64,000 nt of DNA from NCBI GenBank assembly GCA_047967505.1, contig CM106541.1. One strand, written 5' to 3'. Below, one piece after another: positions 43,462 to 53,893 of this stretch. The position numbers and the translations under genes are program-made. The stretch comes from Dipteris shenzhenensis (Eukaryota > Polypodiophyta > Polypodiopsida > Gleicheniales). Numbering within the stretch: position 1 is the first letter of the stretch; the number at the start of each line of letters is the position of its first letter. Under the pieces are notes generated by a model. The model made no database searches. It had not been told where the DNA came from and saw only the letters and a program-made list of their open reading frames with translations.

Positions 43462-43552
43462 GTTTTTCATGCGTTGCATGGTGTATCCCGTATTCCCGTA
43501 TGGAGCTTGCTCTAACGGTTTTCTTTAATACTTAATAGAAGTCTCTTTTTGC

Positions 43553-43853
43553 AAGGTTTCCCATGACAAGGAGCAAGAAGACACTGTCTTTTTTCACCAA
43601 CTGTGTACATGTTTATGAGTGCCCTCGGGGTAATTGCCAAACCCAAATGGAGTCATGTTAAAATAGTTCTTAACTTTGGACTATGCAAATTTCAAGAAAT
43701 GTGACACATAACCCTCCTTTTAAATACTTTCTACTTCAACAAATTATTTCTTAGATTCTTTCGTTTCTTGCTTGATTTTCCTATCGCTTCAACAAATTGT
43801 CGCTCGCTTTTTTGGGCTCGCTCGCTTTTTCTCGCGCATTGTATTGACTACCT
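43553..43853. other. Unassigned 300 bp between LINE-1 copies
   Basis: No feature recognised. A short plus frame at 43768..43950 is an artefact that runs into the next LINE piece. Confidence 0.35.
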
Positions 43854-44365
43854 CGACCCAGAGGGGTGTGTCAGTCAGGTACTTAGGATGCTAGGTCGGT
43901 TTGGGTATCTCTTCTTCGCAGCAGTTTGCTCTGGTGTTGGAGAGTATTAGGAGAAAACTTCTTTTATGGAGTTTAGCCAGATTAGACCTTGCATCCAGGG
44001 TGGTGGTTGTCAACCAGGTTCTGCTGGTCACGGCTTGGTATGTTTGCTCCTGTTGGTGTAGCTCCAGGGATTGCATCACTCAACTCATAAGGCCTATAAG
44101 GAATTTTTTATGGAGTGGGCTAGATGGCACAACAAACACTATTGCCAGGGTGGCTTGGGAGACCTTGATCCTTCCCACGCAGGAGGGGACCGAGATTTGC
44201 AATGCAAGGTCCTGTTCTGCAAGTTTGTGATTAGAGGCCTTTTGCCTAGAGAGAAGACTTGGAAAATTTTCTGCATTCAGGGCATTTACACTTGTAGACC
44301 CTCCTCAGGTGGAGATTGGGTTGATAGCACCAAATGGATATTTCTTTTTTCCAGATATAGACTTC
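43854..44365 (+). mobile_element. LINE-1 copy I, fragment of ORF2
   Basis: Plus-strand protein RGVSVRYLGC, then ALVLESIRRKLLLWSLARLD and FLWSGLDGTTNTIARVAWET matches the region just after the RT. It is broken at both ends and abuts copy J. Confidence 0.8.
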
Positions 44366-44915
44366 TATTGGAATACATCATGAAATCATGAGGATAAATA
44401 AAACCCCCTCAAAGTGAGGTGGAAAACAACCAAGGCTGAGGCTGAAAGTGCCACCTCAACCCTACAGGAGTCTCAGAGAAGAAAGGAGAATCCTTCCATT
44501 CCCTGAAGAAAGAAGCCCTCCTAGCTGAGGCTGCACGGGAGTCTCCCTGCATACTCATCCATACGGCCATCAAAGTATGTACGGTGTCTGTCTAGATACT
44601 AGTTAAAGTGTGTGAGGGATGAACCTGAGTACCCTCCATAGCCTCTGTGCATCTGGCTCTCCAAATATGCCAGGATGCTATGCTCGCTAAAATCTCCCAA
44701 GAAGTATCCACAGAGGCATATACATCTGTAAAAGGAAGGTGTGGTACCACATCCAATGAACAGGACTCAATCTGATGACGTCGAACCAAAATGGCCCTAG
44801 AGGAGTCAAGTCTCTCATAGAATACCTACACCTAGATGAAGCTAATTTCGGATCAGCTCCCTACGGCGACGGTGTGGAACTCCGCCTAGGCCCTCTTTGC
44901 TCCAGCTGACTATCC

Positions 44916-46407
44916 TCATCAACAGGAGGATGCTGGATGGAAAGGCTTACCCGACCTAGTAGAGGAGACCAGCTTCCCTTGGGCCGAAACACTCCTGCTG
45001 AGGGTAGGAAACTCAACAGGTGAAAGGATCCCTACACCTGCTGAGGGGGAGGCCCTATCAAAAGGAATCCCAATGATCGGGACCCCTAAGGTGGAGGGCA
45101 CAAACTCCTCCTCATCAATGAAAGTAGCCGAATCAGCCAGTGTCGAAAAAGAGTTCCTGAGTAGAAAGTCTGGGCCGAGGAGTGCGAAGAAGACCTGCAC
45201 TCGTGGAGGAAGGAGGAGAAGGACCTGCCAGGCCTCTATCAGCAGATCTGGGGGAGCTGAGGAGGCCTGTGGCTAGGCTGAAGAAGGATATGGAGTCCTC
45301 ATCTATGCATACACTCCCTCAGTTGTGGCATTAATAGTCTGAGGGGGAGAAGTATCGGTAGCCCCCTCGTGATCAGAAACGAAAATGACTGGGGCTGGTG
45401 CATCTGAAGGCCCCTCCTGATGTGGAATTGTAGTATCTGGGGCTGTAGCAGCATCCACCTCTAGAGTCTGGATGGCATCTGTCTGAACCGGATCAAAGGT
45501 CTCCTCCTGAGGTAAAGGAGCCACTCTGACTACTCTCCAACGTGGTACTGGGAGTGCTGCAGGCTTTGGGCGCCCTGCTGCCCCTGGTGGGCCTAGGGTG
45601 CACGAAGTAGGGCGCCCTGCTACTCCTGGTAGTCCTAGAGTGTGTAGTACAGGCCGCAGGGGAGGCGCACACGGGGTAGTACGTGAAGGAGCTACACCAG
45701 AAGACCTCTTGGGTCTTTTTCTCTTCCTTGGGCAATCTCTAGCAAAGTGCCCAAGGGTCCTGCAAATCCTACACTGATCCTGTCTACCTGCAATCTTGAT
45801 TCTCTGTCAAAAGAGAGAGCCATCTAGACGCTGAATCATGATGTGGTGATAGGGTCAAAGACAATGACCCTAATTCGAGGCACCCCGTCCGCTCTGACTG
45901 CCTCTGCCGAGGAAGAAGGCATGCCAGAAAGGGGGGGAATCTCAGTGACCACTCTGAAAGTGGCTCTAATAGTAGCAAGAAGTTGATGGTAAACCTAAGG
46001 AAGACCAGGAAACCTAATGAACAGTGATGTGACCTGACTGTCCTCCTCGACCGCGAATCGAAGCCCAAGGTGTAGGGCAAAAGAAAAATCCTCCTCGAAC
46101 CCAAAGCCAGGGGATTGGCTTTGAGAACAAGGGCTGTGGACTCGTGGGAGTCGAAAATCACTTGGAAGAATCCATGTCCCAGAAGTCAAATATCCCTGAG
46201 GTGTGGGGCAAGATCTCCTGGTAACGCCGCCAGCATCCAGTCTGTAGCTTGTGATCTGGAAGGATGTGACCCAAAGATGCGGACGAAAAGTGATGTGGAG
46301 CCCTCTAATTCCACATCTTTCTTGAGCTGCTGCAACTCGTCTTCTGAAAAAATGATGGTTCTTGCGGCCGGTGGAAGTGGACGGAGATTTGCTGAATGGG
46401 GATCCAT
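44916..46407 (-). pseudogene. LINE-1 ORF1, copy J
   Basis: The start MDPHSANLRPLPPAARTIIF with SEDELQQLKKDVELEGSTSL is open to FGSHPSRSQ and beyond (46407..46186). The DUF4283-like part then shifts frame. A CRICRTLGHFARDC knuckle is readable at about 45770..45729. The end overlaps the ORF2 start as ATGA at 44916..44919. Confidence 0.75.
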
Positions 46408-46530
46408 TTGCCAATCAAAGTGAAAAGGCCGATTCCAACACTATTAAAGCTCCATCCATGAAACTACTGCCCAGGACGCCCTGAAACGGGCGTAGGAAGG
46501 AGGAGAAAAGGAGAGGGTAGGAGAGAGGGG

Positions 46531-46754
46531 AAGGGACGGAGAGGAGAAGCGGAGGGGAGCTGAGACAGGATATAAGGGAGAGGGCTGACGGGGAAGGAGA
46601 GGGTAGGCGACGGAGAGGAAAAGAGGGGGGCTTAGGAGGGAGAGGAAGGGACGGAGAGGAGAAGCGGAGGGGAGCTGAGATAGGATAGAAGGGAGAGGGC
46701 TGACAGGGAAGGAGAGGGTAGGCGATGGAGAGGAAAAGAGGGGGGGGTTACGAG
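46531..46754. repeat. Two 115 bp tandem units in copy J 5' UTR
   Basis: AAGGGACGGAGAGGAGAAGC starts at 46531 and again at 46646. The two units differ at a handful of positions. This period differs from the 270 bp monomers of copies A and C. Confidence 0.8.
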
Positions 46755-46795
46755 GGAGGGAGGGGGCGGGTTAGGATGGAGGGAGGGGGCTGAAG

Positions 46796-48132
46796 GTGGT
46801 GGATTTTCACCTCAGCCCGTCTCAGATCTCCGTCCTCCCCGCCTTTGGTTGCTATTTCAAAAGCTTGGTTCAGCCTTAGAAGTACCCTCCGGAGAGTTAC
46901 TACCTCCTCTCTCGAAGAGATTGACAAGCAACCTATCATGTGGAATGATTGCATACTTGATGAGCATGGTAGGCAACTTGGTTTATCTCATTATATGCAG
47001 TGGTCCAAGTGGGGGAGAGGCCCAGCCACTTCTGCCTTCCAGAAGATCGTCAACAACGGTTGGTCAGTCACCTTAGAGGAAGTGCAAGGAGGATTCTTTC
47101 GATAGATGCAGCCTTACCTCATGATTGGGTGGTTACAGATCAAACATGTGGCCTGCTCAGTTTGGATGGGGGCTTTCTCCAGGACTGGTATTCCTCTTCA
47201 GGTCATTGCTTTCTTAGGGGCACAGTGAGGATGCCTTGGTTTTTTATGTAAAGTCAGGTGGCACGTTGTCTATTTCCTCAGATGATATTCTTTTGCGCAT
47301 GCCATTTCAGCCTGTTAGGATCATAGGCTATGTGGAAGAGGGTAAGGACTCTGCTTTTGGCATATAGATCCGAGCCCCCGTCTTTATATTTCAGGTTCAA
47401 TGAATAGGTGGAGGTCCAGATTTGGGGCAGATTCCACTTGTCCGAGGTGCTCGCAGATGAGTCGTTTCATCATTGCTTATGAGACTATAGACATGCGAGG
47501 GCCATTTGGATTGGGGCTGCGAGGATTCTTAGCACTTTTTTTCCCTCTCATTTCTTCATCACGTGGGGATCAGTGGATTGGCTCTCTTTATCAGGTCCTA
47601 ACAAATTCTATGAGTGGCAGGATGCTTCCTGGGCCATTTCTATTCGACGTTACCTAGTTGAGCGTTGCTCTTTGGAGAACATGCTTATCTACCAATATAG
47701 ACTAGTGCATGCTGTGATGTGGATTCTGCTTGGGAGCTTGGGAGATACTAGGTAGTATTACTGCTTGGCAGATCTAGAGGGTCAGATGCATAGAGGTCAT
47801 TGATGGATCTAAGGTCCACCCTTCTCATACCTTGGCCAGCATTTGGTCTGATACCATTCACACTCTGATGGCCAGTGGGGCGAGCATGCAAGGGTCCTCC
47901 AGGGCAACCTCTTCCATGAGGGTTCTATTCTTTATGGAATGGAGGGGCTCCCTCAGAGACCACATCACGATTGAGGTGGCATTTTCAGCCTCAACCTTGG
48001 TTTCTCTCCAGCTATTTTTGAGTTTTTTCTTACTCTTCTAGAGTGTTTTTTCTCATGTCTAGCAAGATGTATTTCCGCATTGAGCTTGCTCTCGCCAGTT
48101 TTTTTTCATACTTGACAGAAGCCTCTTTCATG

Positions 48133-48137
<5 letters not shown>
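46796..48137 (+). mobile_element. LINE-1 copy K, 3' half, degraded
   Basis: It starts within ORF2 (SLRSTLRRVTTSSLEEIDKQ at 46870..) and runs to a 3' end with GAGCTTGCTCTCGCCAG and GACAGAAGCCTCTTTCATGG at 48137, followed by a (TA)n run. The frame is broken many times. Confidence 0.75.

Positions 48138-48168
<31 letters not shown>
48137..48168. repeat. (TA)n microsatellite at a LINE 3' end
   Basis: About 15 TA units sit where the poly(A) of copy K should be. A decayed poly(A) that expanded as a microsatellite is the simplest reading. Confidence 0.75.
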
Positions 48169-48170
<2 letters not shown>

Positions 48171-49415
48171 TTCTGTAGATACTCGATTTGGGAGACTATT
48201 ACTAGTCTCACTGAATTGGCATATGGAAATCCATATGCACAAAGGCTATAGATGGGACTTATACTTTTGCCTCTGTCACTCTCATTATGTGGGGATATTT
48301 TTACACCCTAGTGGCAACTTTGGGGAGGATATTATTCACACCCTGATGGCCAATTGGGGTAGGACAGTAATGCCAGGAGATTTCAGCTCAGTAGTAGAGG
48401 CTGGAGACCCTCCAGAGTTCCTCATTGGGAGACTTTTGGTATTACTGCGGATCAGCAGAGGTACTTCTGGAGCAGGGATTGCAGTGAACCTTTGGAGGTC
48501 CAGATTCGGAGCCGACCCTACTTGCCCTCGTTGCCTTTCTGCTTCGGAGTCTATTCAGCATTGCTTATGGGATTGCAGACAGGCGAGATTGATTTGGATG
48601 GGGATAGCCAGGATCTTCAGTCACTTTGCCCATTCCCCACTTTTTATGACTTGGGGCTCGGTGGCTTGGCTTTCTCTTATAGGACCTCAGGTTTTCTATG
48701 AGGGACTTGACTCCTCTCGGGCCATTTCGGTTCGACGTCATCGGGTTGAGTTCTGCTCGTTGGATGTGGTTCCACACCGTCCTTTTACAGCTGTACATGC
48801 CTCTGTGGATACTTCTTGGGAGATTATAGCGAGCATAGCAGCCTGGCATATCTGGAGAGCCAGATGCACAGAGGCTATGGAGGGTACTCAGGTTCATCCC
48901 TCGCACACATTGGCTAGTATCTGGACAGACATCGTACACACTCTGATGGCCGTATGGACGGGTATGCAGGGGGACTCCCGTGCAGCCTCAGCTAGGAGGG
49001 CTTCTTTCTTCAGGGAATGGAAGGATTCTCCTTTCTTCTCTGAATCTACTACAGGGTTGAGATGGCACTTTCAGCCTCAGCCTTGGTTTCTTTCCACCTC
49101 ACTCTAAGGGGTTTTTTATTATCCTCATGATTTCATGATGTATTCCGCTTTGAGCTTGCTCTCGCGGGTTTTTGTTCTTACTTAATAGAAGTCTTTTTCA
49201 TGGAAAAAATAAAAATAAAAATTGGGGTAGGATATAAAACTCCTCACATACTGTGATCTTCAGGAGAGCTGTGAGAGCATGGGACCATGGTTTACTTTTC
49301 ACATATATAGCATATGGCCTTCATATGGTTGGTTCTAACGGCCTCATTTCTTTTCTATAAGATTTTTTATGAGGCTATTATAGGGTTTTATCCTAAATTT
49401 CGGTATTTTTAGATA
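48169..49415 (+). mobile_element. Older LINE (M) that hosts copy L
   Basis: 48169..48364 and 49233..49415 flank copy L. The first part reads like the ORF2 C-terminus (IIHTLMANWG). Joining the two at AATTGGGGTAGGA restores one sequence. Family membership of the second part is uncertain. Confidence 0.5.
48365..49219 (+). mobile_element. LINE-1 copy L, 5'-truncated, 13 bp TSD
   Basis: An 855 bp insertion with the last part of ORF2, the 3' UTR hairpin (49145..49167) and an A-rich tail. It is bounded by AATTGGGGTAGGA at 48352..48364 and 49220..49232. The C-terminus is open from 48366 to 49107 and is very close to the intact copy B, apart from a roughly 70 bp internal deletion. Confidence 0.9.
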
Positions 49416-49481
49416 GGAGTTTTATCTTTTTTTTTTTTTTTTTTTCCATGAAAAAGACTTCTATTAAGTACGAACAAAAAC

Positions 49482-49504
49482 CCGCGAGAGCAAGCTCAAA
49501 GCGG
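49482..49504 (-). other. LINE-1 3' UTR hairpin
   Basis: On the sense strand CCGC-TTT-GAG-CTTG-CTC-TC-GCGG folds into two short stems. It ends 36 bases before poly(A). The same hairpin is at 25850..25873, 49145..49167 and 60434..60456. In copy D (43496..43518) the outer stem is CCGT/ACGG, a paired change. Confidence 0.65.
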
Positions 49505-49543
49505 AATACATCATGAAATCATGAGGATAATAAAAAAACCCCC

Positions 49544-52500
49544 TCAGAGTGAGGTGGAAAGAAACCAAGGCTGAGGCTGAAAGTGCCATCTCAACCCTGT
49601 AGTAGATTCAGAGAAGAAAGGAGAATCCTTCCATTCCCTGAAGAAAGAAGCCCTCCTAGCTGAGGCTGCACGGGAGTCCCCCTGCATACCCGTCCATACG
49701 GCCATAAGAGTGTGTACGATGTCTGTCCAGATACTAGCCAATGTGTGCGAGGGATGAACCTGAGTACCCTCCATAGCCTCTGTGCATCTGGATCTCCAGA
49801 TATGCCAGGCTGCTATGCTCGCTATAATCTCCCAAGAAGTATCCACAGAGGCATGTACAGCTGTAAAAGGACGGTGTGTAACCACATCCAACGAGCAGAG
49901 CTCAACCCGATGATGTCGAACCGAAATGGCCCGGGAGGAGTCAAGTCTCTCATAGAAAACCTGAGGTCCTGTAAGAGAAAGCCAAGCCACCGAGCCCCAA
50001 GTCATAAAGAGTGGGGAATGGGCAAAGTGACTGAAGATCCTGGCTATCCCCATCCAAATCAATCTCGCCTGTCTGCAATCCCATAAGCAATGCTGAATAG
50101 ACTCCGAAGCAGAAAGGCAACGAGGGCAAGTAGGGTCGGCTCCGAATCTGGACCTCCAAAGGTTCACTGCAATCCCTCCATGAATACAAAGCCAAAAGAA
50201 GATAGTGATCTTTCTATTCCTGTGGGATTTCCAGAGCCTCCTCCAGAAGTACCTCTGCTGATCCGCAGTAATACCAAAAGTCTCCCAATGAGGAACTCTG
50301 GAGGGTCTCCAACCTCTACTACTGAGCTGAAATCTCCTGGCATTACTGACCGTGTAACGAAAGAAGGGGATGGTCTTCTCTCGATGCCCCGCGTCAATCC
50401 ACTCCCACTCTCCGGGGTCCCACTGTAAATACCTGATGGGAACTCCTCCATAGAGCCAAAGTCTCCAAGACCCGGTGGAGAGTAACTGGGGGGGGTCAGG
50501 GTCTAAGAACCACTCTGAATCTGATCCCTGCATCAAAAGGCCTACGACCCTGATAGGCTGAAAAGCAGACTCAAGCAATATATCATCTGTAGATCTGAGC
50601 AATCTGCCACCATCCTGGACACTGAAAACCAAAGCATCCTCCTGTGCACCTCGGAAGACTAATACCTGAAGCGGAACCCCGCCTCTCGAGAAAGTACCTG
50701 CCCAAGTGGAGGTAGTGAGAGCCATACCATCTGTGTCTATCCAAGCCTCTGGAAGGGCTGACTCAATCTGCAAGATCCTCCCTGTACTCCCTCTGAGATG
50801 TCCTGTCAACCCTGACTTGGTTTCCTCTGGAAGCCTACGGAAGGCTTTCCAAGATCCCAAAGAAGAAGCAGGTCCCCTCTCCCACCTGGCCCACTGCATG
50901 TAGAGTGAGGCACCCAGTGGTCTGCCACGATCATCTAAAATACTGTCGTTCCACATGATGGGCTGCCTATCAATCTCTTCCCGGGAGGAAGGAGGAATCC
51001 TCCGAAGAGAGCTTCTGAAACTAGCCCAAGCTTTCAGAATGGCAACCATGAGAGGGGATGAAGGTGATCTGAGGTGTGCTGAGGTGAAAATCCATCTAAC
51101 ACTGCTCATCCAGTCTCCTCCTGAGGAAGGTGTGCACCTCTGTATGCTGTTGATAAGAAAGTCCTTCCACGGTTCCTGTCCTGGCATAAGTCCTCGCACC
51201 ACTATCTTGCAAAGTAAGGCTCTGCACTGTAAATCTGGATCAATAATATTGAGACCCCCATCCTGTGTAGGGAGGATGAGGGTCTCCCAAGCCACTCTAG
51301 CTAAGGCATCTGCTGTGCCATCAAGCCCACTCCAAAGAAAGTTCCTGATCGGTCTTCTGAGCTGAATGATGCAGTCCCTAGAACGGCACCAACATGAACA
51401 AATAAACCAGGCCGTGGCCAAGAGGACCTGGTTGACCACCACAACTCTAGAGGCAAGATCCAGCTTGGCTGAGCTCCAAAAGAGAAGCTTCCTTCTGATG
51501 CTCTCCAACACGGGAGCAAACTGCTGCGTGGTAGAAATACCCAAGCCGACCTGGCAGCCCAAATACCTGATAGGCACACCCCTCTGAACCCAAGTGAACC
51601 CTAAGTCAAGTCCCCAAACTGGAGTGTCCTCATCACTGATCCAAAAGCCATTGGATTTATGCCAATTTATCTGCGCCCCTGCCGCCAAGCAAAATAAATC
51701 CAATGCTGTCCTGAAAGAAGTCAATGTCTGTGGAGAGGCATCCAAATAAATCGATGTGTCATCAGCCAACTCACTGTCAAGCAGCTCCTCTTCTCTTCTG
51801 ATAGGAAGTCTCAGCCCAAAGATGTCAGCTTGAGATCTAACATAGATGCTCATAGCTTCGGCCACGAATAAGAAAAGGAAAGGAGCAAGGGGGCATCCCT
51901 GACGGACTGATCTCGAAATCTGAAATCTCTCACCCCTTACCCCACCAATAAGTACCTGGCTATGGGCTGATCTGTACAAAGAGGAAACACCTTTGATCCA
52001 AACATCAGTGAATCCAAAGCGTAGTAGGGTGCCCTCCAAAAAACTCCAATCTACTCTGTCATAAGCTTTTTCAAAATCCAACAGTAGAATGGCAAGGTTC
52101 TGGCCACTCTGCACGGCCCACTCTGAAGCTTCCCAGAAAGAAAAAATGTTATCAAAAATACTTCTGCCATGCACAAATCCCGTCTGAGTGTCGTGGATAA
52201 GATCAGGGAGAAGTGGCTGCAATCGGAGGCTGATAGCCTTGGCCAGAATCTTGTAACAAGTCCCCAGAAGTGTGATAGGCCTCCACTGGGACAATAAATT
52301 TCTGCTACCTCCTTTTGGGATAAGGTGGATGAGGCCCTCTGTAAGCGATTCAGGCATCTCGCCAGAGTCCCAAATGGCCTGCATGGCTGAAGTAATATAG
52401 TCTCCAATCATATCCCAAAATGCAATGAAAAAAGACGGAGTGAGGCCATCTAAACCTGGGCACTTGCCCTTGTGAAGGGCTGAAAGTGCAGTCCTGAACT

Positions 52501-53893
52501 CTGTGTTGGTGAAAGGTGCGTCAAGTAGAACATGCATATCCGGATTCACCAACACTGGGATACTCTGCCAAATAGCCTGTCTAGCATCCTCTATATCGTG
52601 TGTCTCAGGATCAGCAGTAAGGAGGGTGGCATAGAAATCTGAAGCTATGCGTAAGACGTCATCTGGCTCTGTCTGTAAAACCCCATGTGAGTCAATAAGC
52701 TGAGATACACTCTCTCTACTATGTCTAGGGCCAAGAGTAGAGAAGAAGTGTTTATTGACTCTACCACCCATCTGAATCCAGAAGGACTCCCGTGCATGAA
52801 AGGCATACTCTGCTCTCTGATCAAGCAATAACTGCAAGTGAGCCCTCGCTGCAGCAAGGCGCTCATGAATCCAAGCATCTGAAGGCCGTTTCTGCTCTTC
52901 CCTCTGCAAAGCTGCTAACTGCTGGCGAACACCAATCTCACGTCTAAAAATATCTCGTCTCCTGGTAGAAGCAACTGAGCAGTAAAAGTCGCTAATACCA
53001 GAGAGGGCAGCGGCTAAATGTGAAGGATGTGGCTGCCCTCCCTGGACATGAGCAAACCATACCCGTAGGGCTGCCTCTGTAAGGTCCTCCTCTGTGAAAA
53101 AGGCATCTGGGATCCTGATGCTGGCAGATCGGCCTCTCAAGTGAGGCTCTGAGATAGCCAGAAGAACAGGGAAATGGTCTGAGGTGGAAACCCCCGCAGC
53201 AATGCATACCGATCCCCCTCTGTCTAGTGCCCAGTCATCTACATAAAATCTGTCAATGCGTGCATGAATAGGCATCTGTTGCCTCCTGTTCGACCAAGAG
53301 AACAGGAGGGACTGTGGCTGAATAAGAAAGGCATCATCACACCAAGTATCTCTGCCACAGAAATGGAAAAGGAAGGCATCCCAAGCTGCTCTCTCCAAAG
53401 AGTGAAGTCCGCCTTCTCTACCCCCTTTTTTGTCTGAAGGTAACTCGACCATGTTAAAGTCACCTCCAATCACCCAAGAATCCACAATGGGGGCCCAGGA
53501 GAGCAAAGTCTTCCACATAAGGACACGTTCCCCTCTAATGTTGGAGGCATATAGGTTGAGGAAGCCAACCTTACGCCCTCCAATCAAGAGAATAATCAAC
53601 TGAGCTCTAGAGGGGATAATGACTCCGTGCCCAACAACTAAGGGGAGAACCGACTGCGAAACTGAAATAGAAGTGCCTCCCCTAGTGCCCAATGCAGGCG
53701 ACCAAAAAGTATGTCCTGAAAGCAACTTGCCTGACTTGGCACAATCTCTATAATCCAGCTTGTGCTCTTGAATGAATAATATATCAATGGGACCCCCAGT
53801 AACACCTGGATGAAGCTGATCCCGGATCAGCTGTCTGCGGCGGCGATGTGGGACGCCACCTAGGCCCTGTATGTTCCAACTGATAATCCTCAT
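49544..53893 (-). CDS. LINE-1 ORF2 protein: endonuclease, RT and zf-RVT, intact (1449 aa)
   Basis: Nicks target DNA and copies LINE RNA there. The APE-type endonuclease (about 1..245) has SWNIQG (5..10), FIQEH with the catalytic Glu (about 43), GGDFN (143..147) and SDHFP (238..242). The RT (about 470..770) has CPGLDGLTPSFF, WRPITLLGTCYKIL, LLDFEKAYDRVDW with the first catalytic Asp, RQGCPLAPFLFL and LADDT (catalytic Asp pair 711/712). A long connection region follows. C1256, C1259, a His near 1268 and C1273 form the zf-RVT cluster (CPRCLSASESIQHCLWDC). No RNase H domain seen. No stop or frameshift; all catalytic residues are present. Translation probably needs reinitiation at the ATGA overlap. 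Confidence 0.93.
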   Translation of the reverse strand: MRIISWNIQGLGGVPHRRRRQLIRDQLHPGVTGGPIDILFIQEHKLDYRDCAKSGKLLSGHTFWSPALGTRGGTSISVSQSVLPLVVGHGVIIPSRAQLIILLIGGRKVGFLNLYASNIRGERVLMWKTLLSWAPIVDSWVIGGDFNMVELPSDKKGGREGGLHSLERAAWDAFLFHFCGRDTWCDDAFLIQPQSLLFSWSNRRQQMPIHARIDRFYVDDWALDRGGSVCIAAGVSTSDHFPVLLAISEPHLRGRSASIRIPDAFFTEEDLTEAALRVWFAHVQGGQPHPSHLAAALSGISDFYCSVASTRRRDIFRREIGVRQQLAALQREEQKRPSDAWIHERLAAARAHLQLLLDQRAEYAFHARESFWIQMGGRVNKHFFSTLGPRHSRESVSQLIDSHGVLQTEPDDVLRIASDFYATLLTADPETHDIEDARQAIWQSIPVLVNPDMHVLLDAPFTNTEFRTALSALHKGKCPGLDGLTPSFFIAFWDMIGDYITSAMQAIWDSGEMPESLTEGLIHLIPKGGSRNLLSQWRPITLLGTCYKILAKAISLRLQPLLPDLIHDTQTGFVHGRSIFDNIFSFWEASEWAVQSGQNLAILLLDFEKAYDRVDWSFLEGTLLRFGFTDVWIKGVSSLYRSAHSQVLIGGVRGERFQISRSVRQGCPLAPFLFLFVAEAMSIYVRSQADIFGLRLPIRREEELLDSELADDTSIYLDASPQTLTSFRTALDLFCLAAGAQINWHKSNGFWISDEDTPVWGLDLGFTWVQRGVPIRYLGCQVGLGISTTQQFAPVLESIRRKLLFWSSAKLDLASRVVVVNQVLLATAWFICSCWCRSRDCIIQLRRPIRNFLWSGLDGTADALARVAWETLILPTQDGGLNIIDPDLQCRALLCKIVVRGLMPGQEPWKDFLINSIQRCTPSSGGDWMSSVRWIFTSAHLRSPSSPLMVAILKAWASFRSSLRRIPPSSREEIDRQPIMWNDSILDDRGRPLGASLYMQWARWERGPASSLGSWKAFRRLPEETKSGLTGHLRGSTGRILQIESALPEAWIDTDGMALTTSTWAGTFSRGGVPLQVLVFRGAQEDALVFSVQDGGRLLRSTDDILLESAFQPIRVVGLLMQGSDSEWFLDPDPPQLLSTGSWRLWLYGGVPIRYLQWDPGEWEWIDAGHREKTIPFFRYTVSNARRFQLSSRGWRPSRVPHWETFGITADQQRYFWRRLWKSHRNRKITIFFWLCIHGGIAVNLWRSRFGADPTCPRCLSASESIQHCLWDCRQARLIWMGIARIFSHFAHSPLFMTWGSVAWLSLTGPQVFYERLDSSRAISVRHHRVELCSLDVVTHRPFTAVHASVDTSWEIIASIAAWHIWRSRCTEAMEGTQVHPSHTLASIWTDIVHTLMAVWTGMQGDSRAASARRASFFREWKDSPFFSESTTGLRWHFQPQPWFLSTSL
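53890..53893 (-). promoter_or_regulatory. ATGA stop-start overlap of ORF1 and ORF2
   Basis: CGATGA contains the ORF1 stop TGA and the ORF2 start ATG sharing four bases. The same overlap is present at 124..127, 21080..21083, 44916..44919 and 58843..58846. It suggests coupled termination-reinitiation. Confidence 0.8.

Larger units (their letters stand above)
36329..43552 (+). mobile_element. LINE-1 copy D, near full length, interrupted
   Basis: It has a C-rich 5' UTR from about 36329 (the family 5' terminal word is missing), ORF1, ORF2 and a 3' UTR ending CTTAATAGAAGTCTCTTT at about 43552 with no clear poly(A). ORF2 is interrupted at 39578 by a 560 bp antisense RT fragment. Many single stops occur. 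Length is otherwise close to the intact copy. Confidence 0.85.
44366..46795 (-). mobile_element. LINE-1 copy J, internally deleted
   Basis: On the minus strand: C-rich 5' UTR (46795..46450), ORF1 (46407..44916), the first 25 or so codons of ORF2, then a jump at about 44848 straight to the ORF2 C-terminus and the 3' UTR, ending at 44366. Roughly 4 kb of endonuclease and RT are missing. Both element ends are kept, though the poly(A) and outer hairpin arm are lost. Confidence 0.8.

Noticed and set aside
48043-49107. A 354-aa gene starting at 48043
   Set aside because: The frame crosses a TA microsatellite and a LINE insertion boundary at 48365; only the part from 48366 is ORF2.
50955-51365. Plus-strand 136-codon frame, and similar ones at 41693..42103 (-), 22324..22680 (-) and 61041..61436 (+)
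   Set aside because: Antisense shadows of ORF2; they recur in every copy because the ORF2 sequence is shared.
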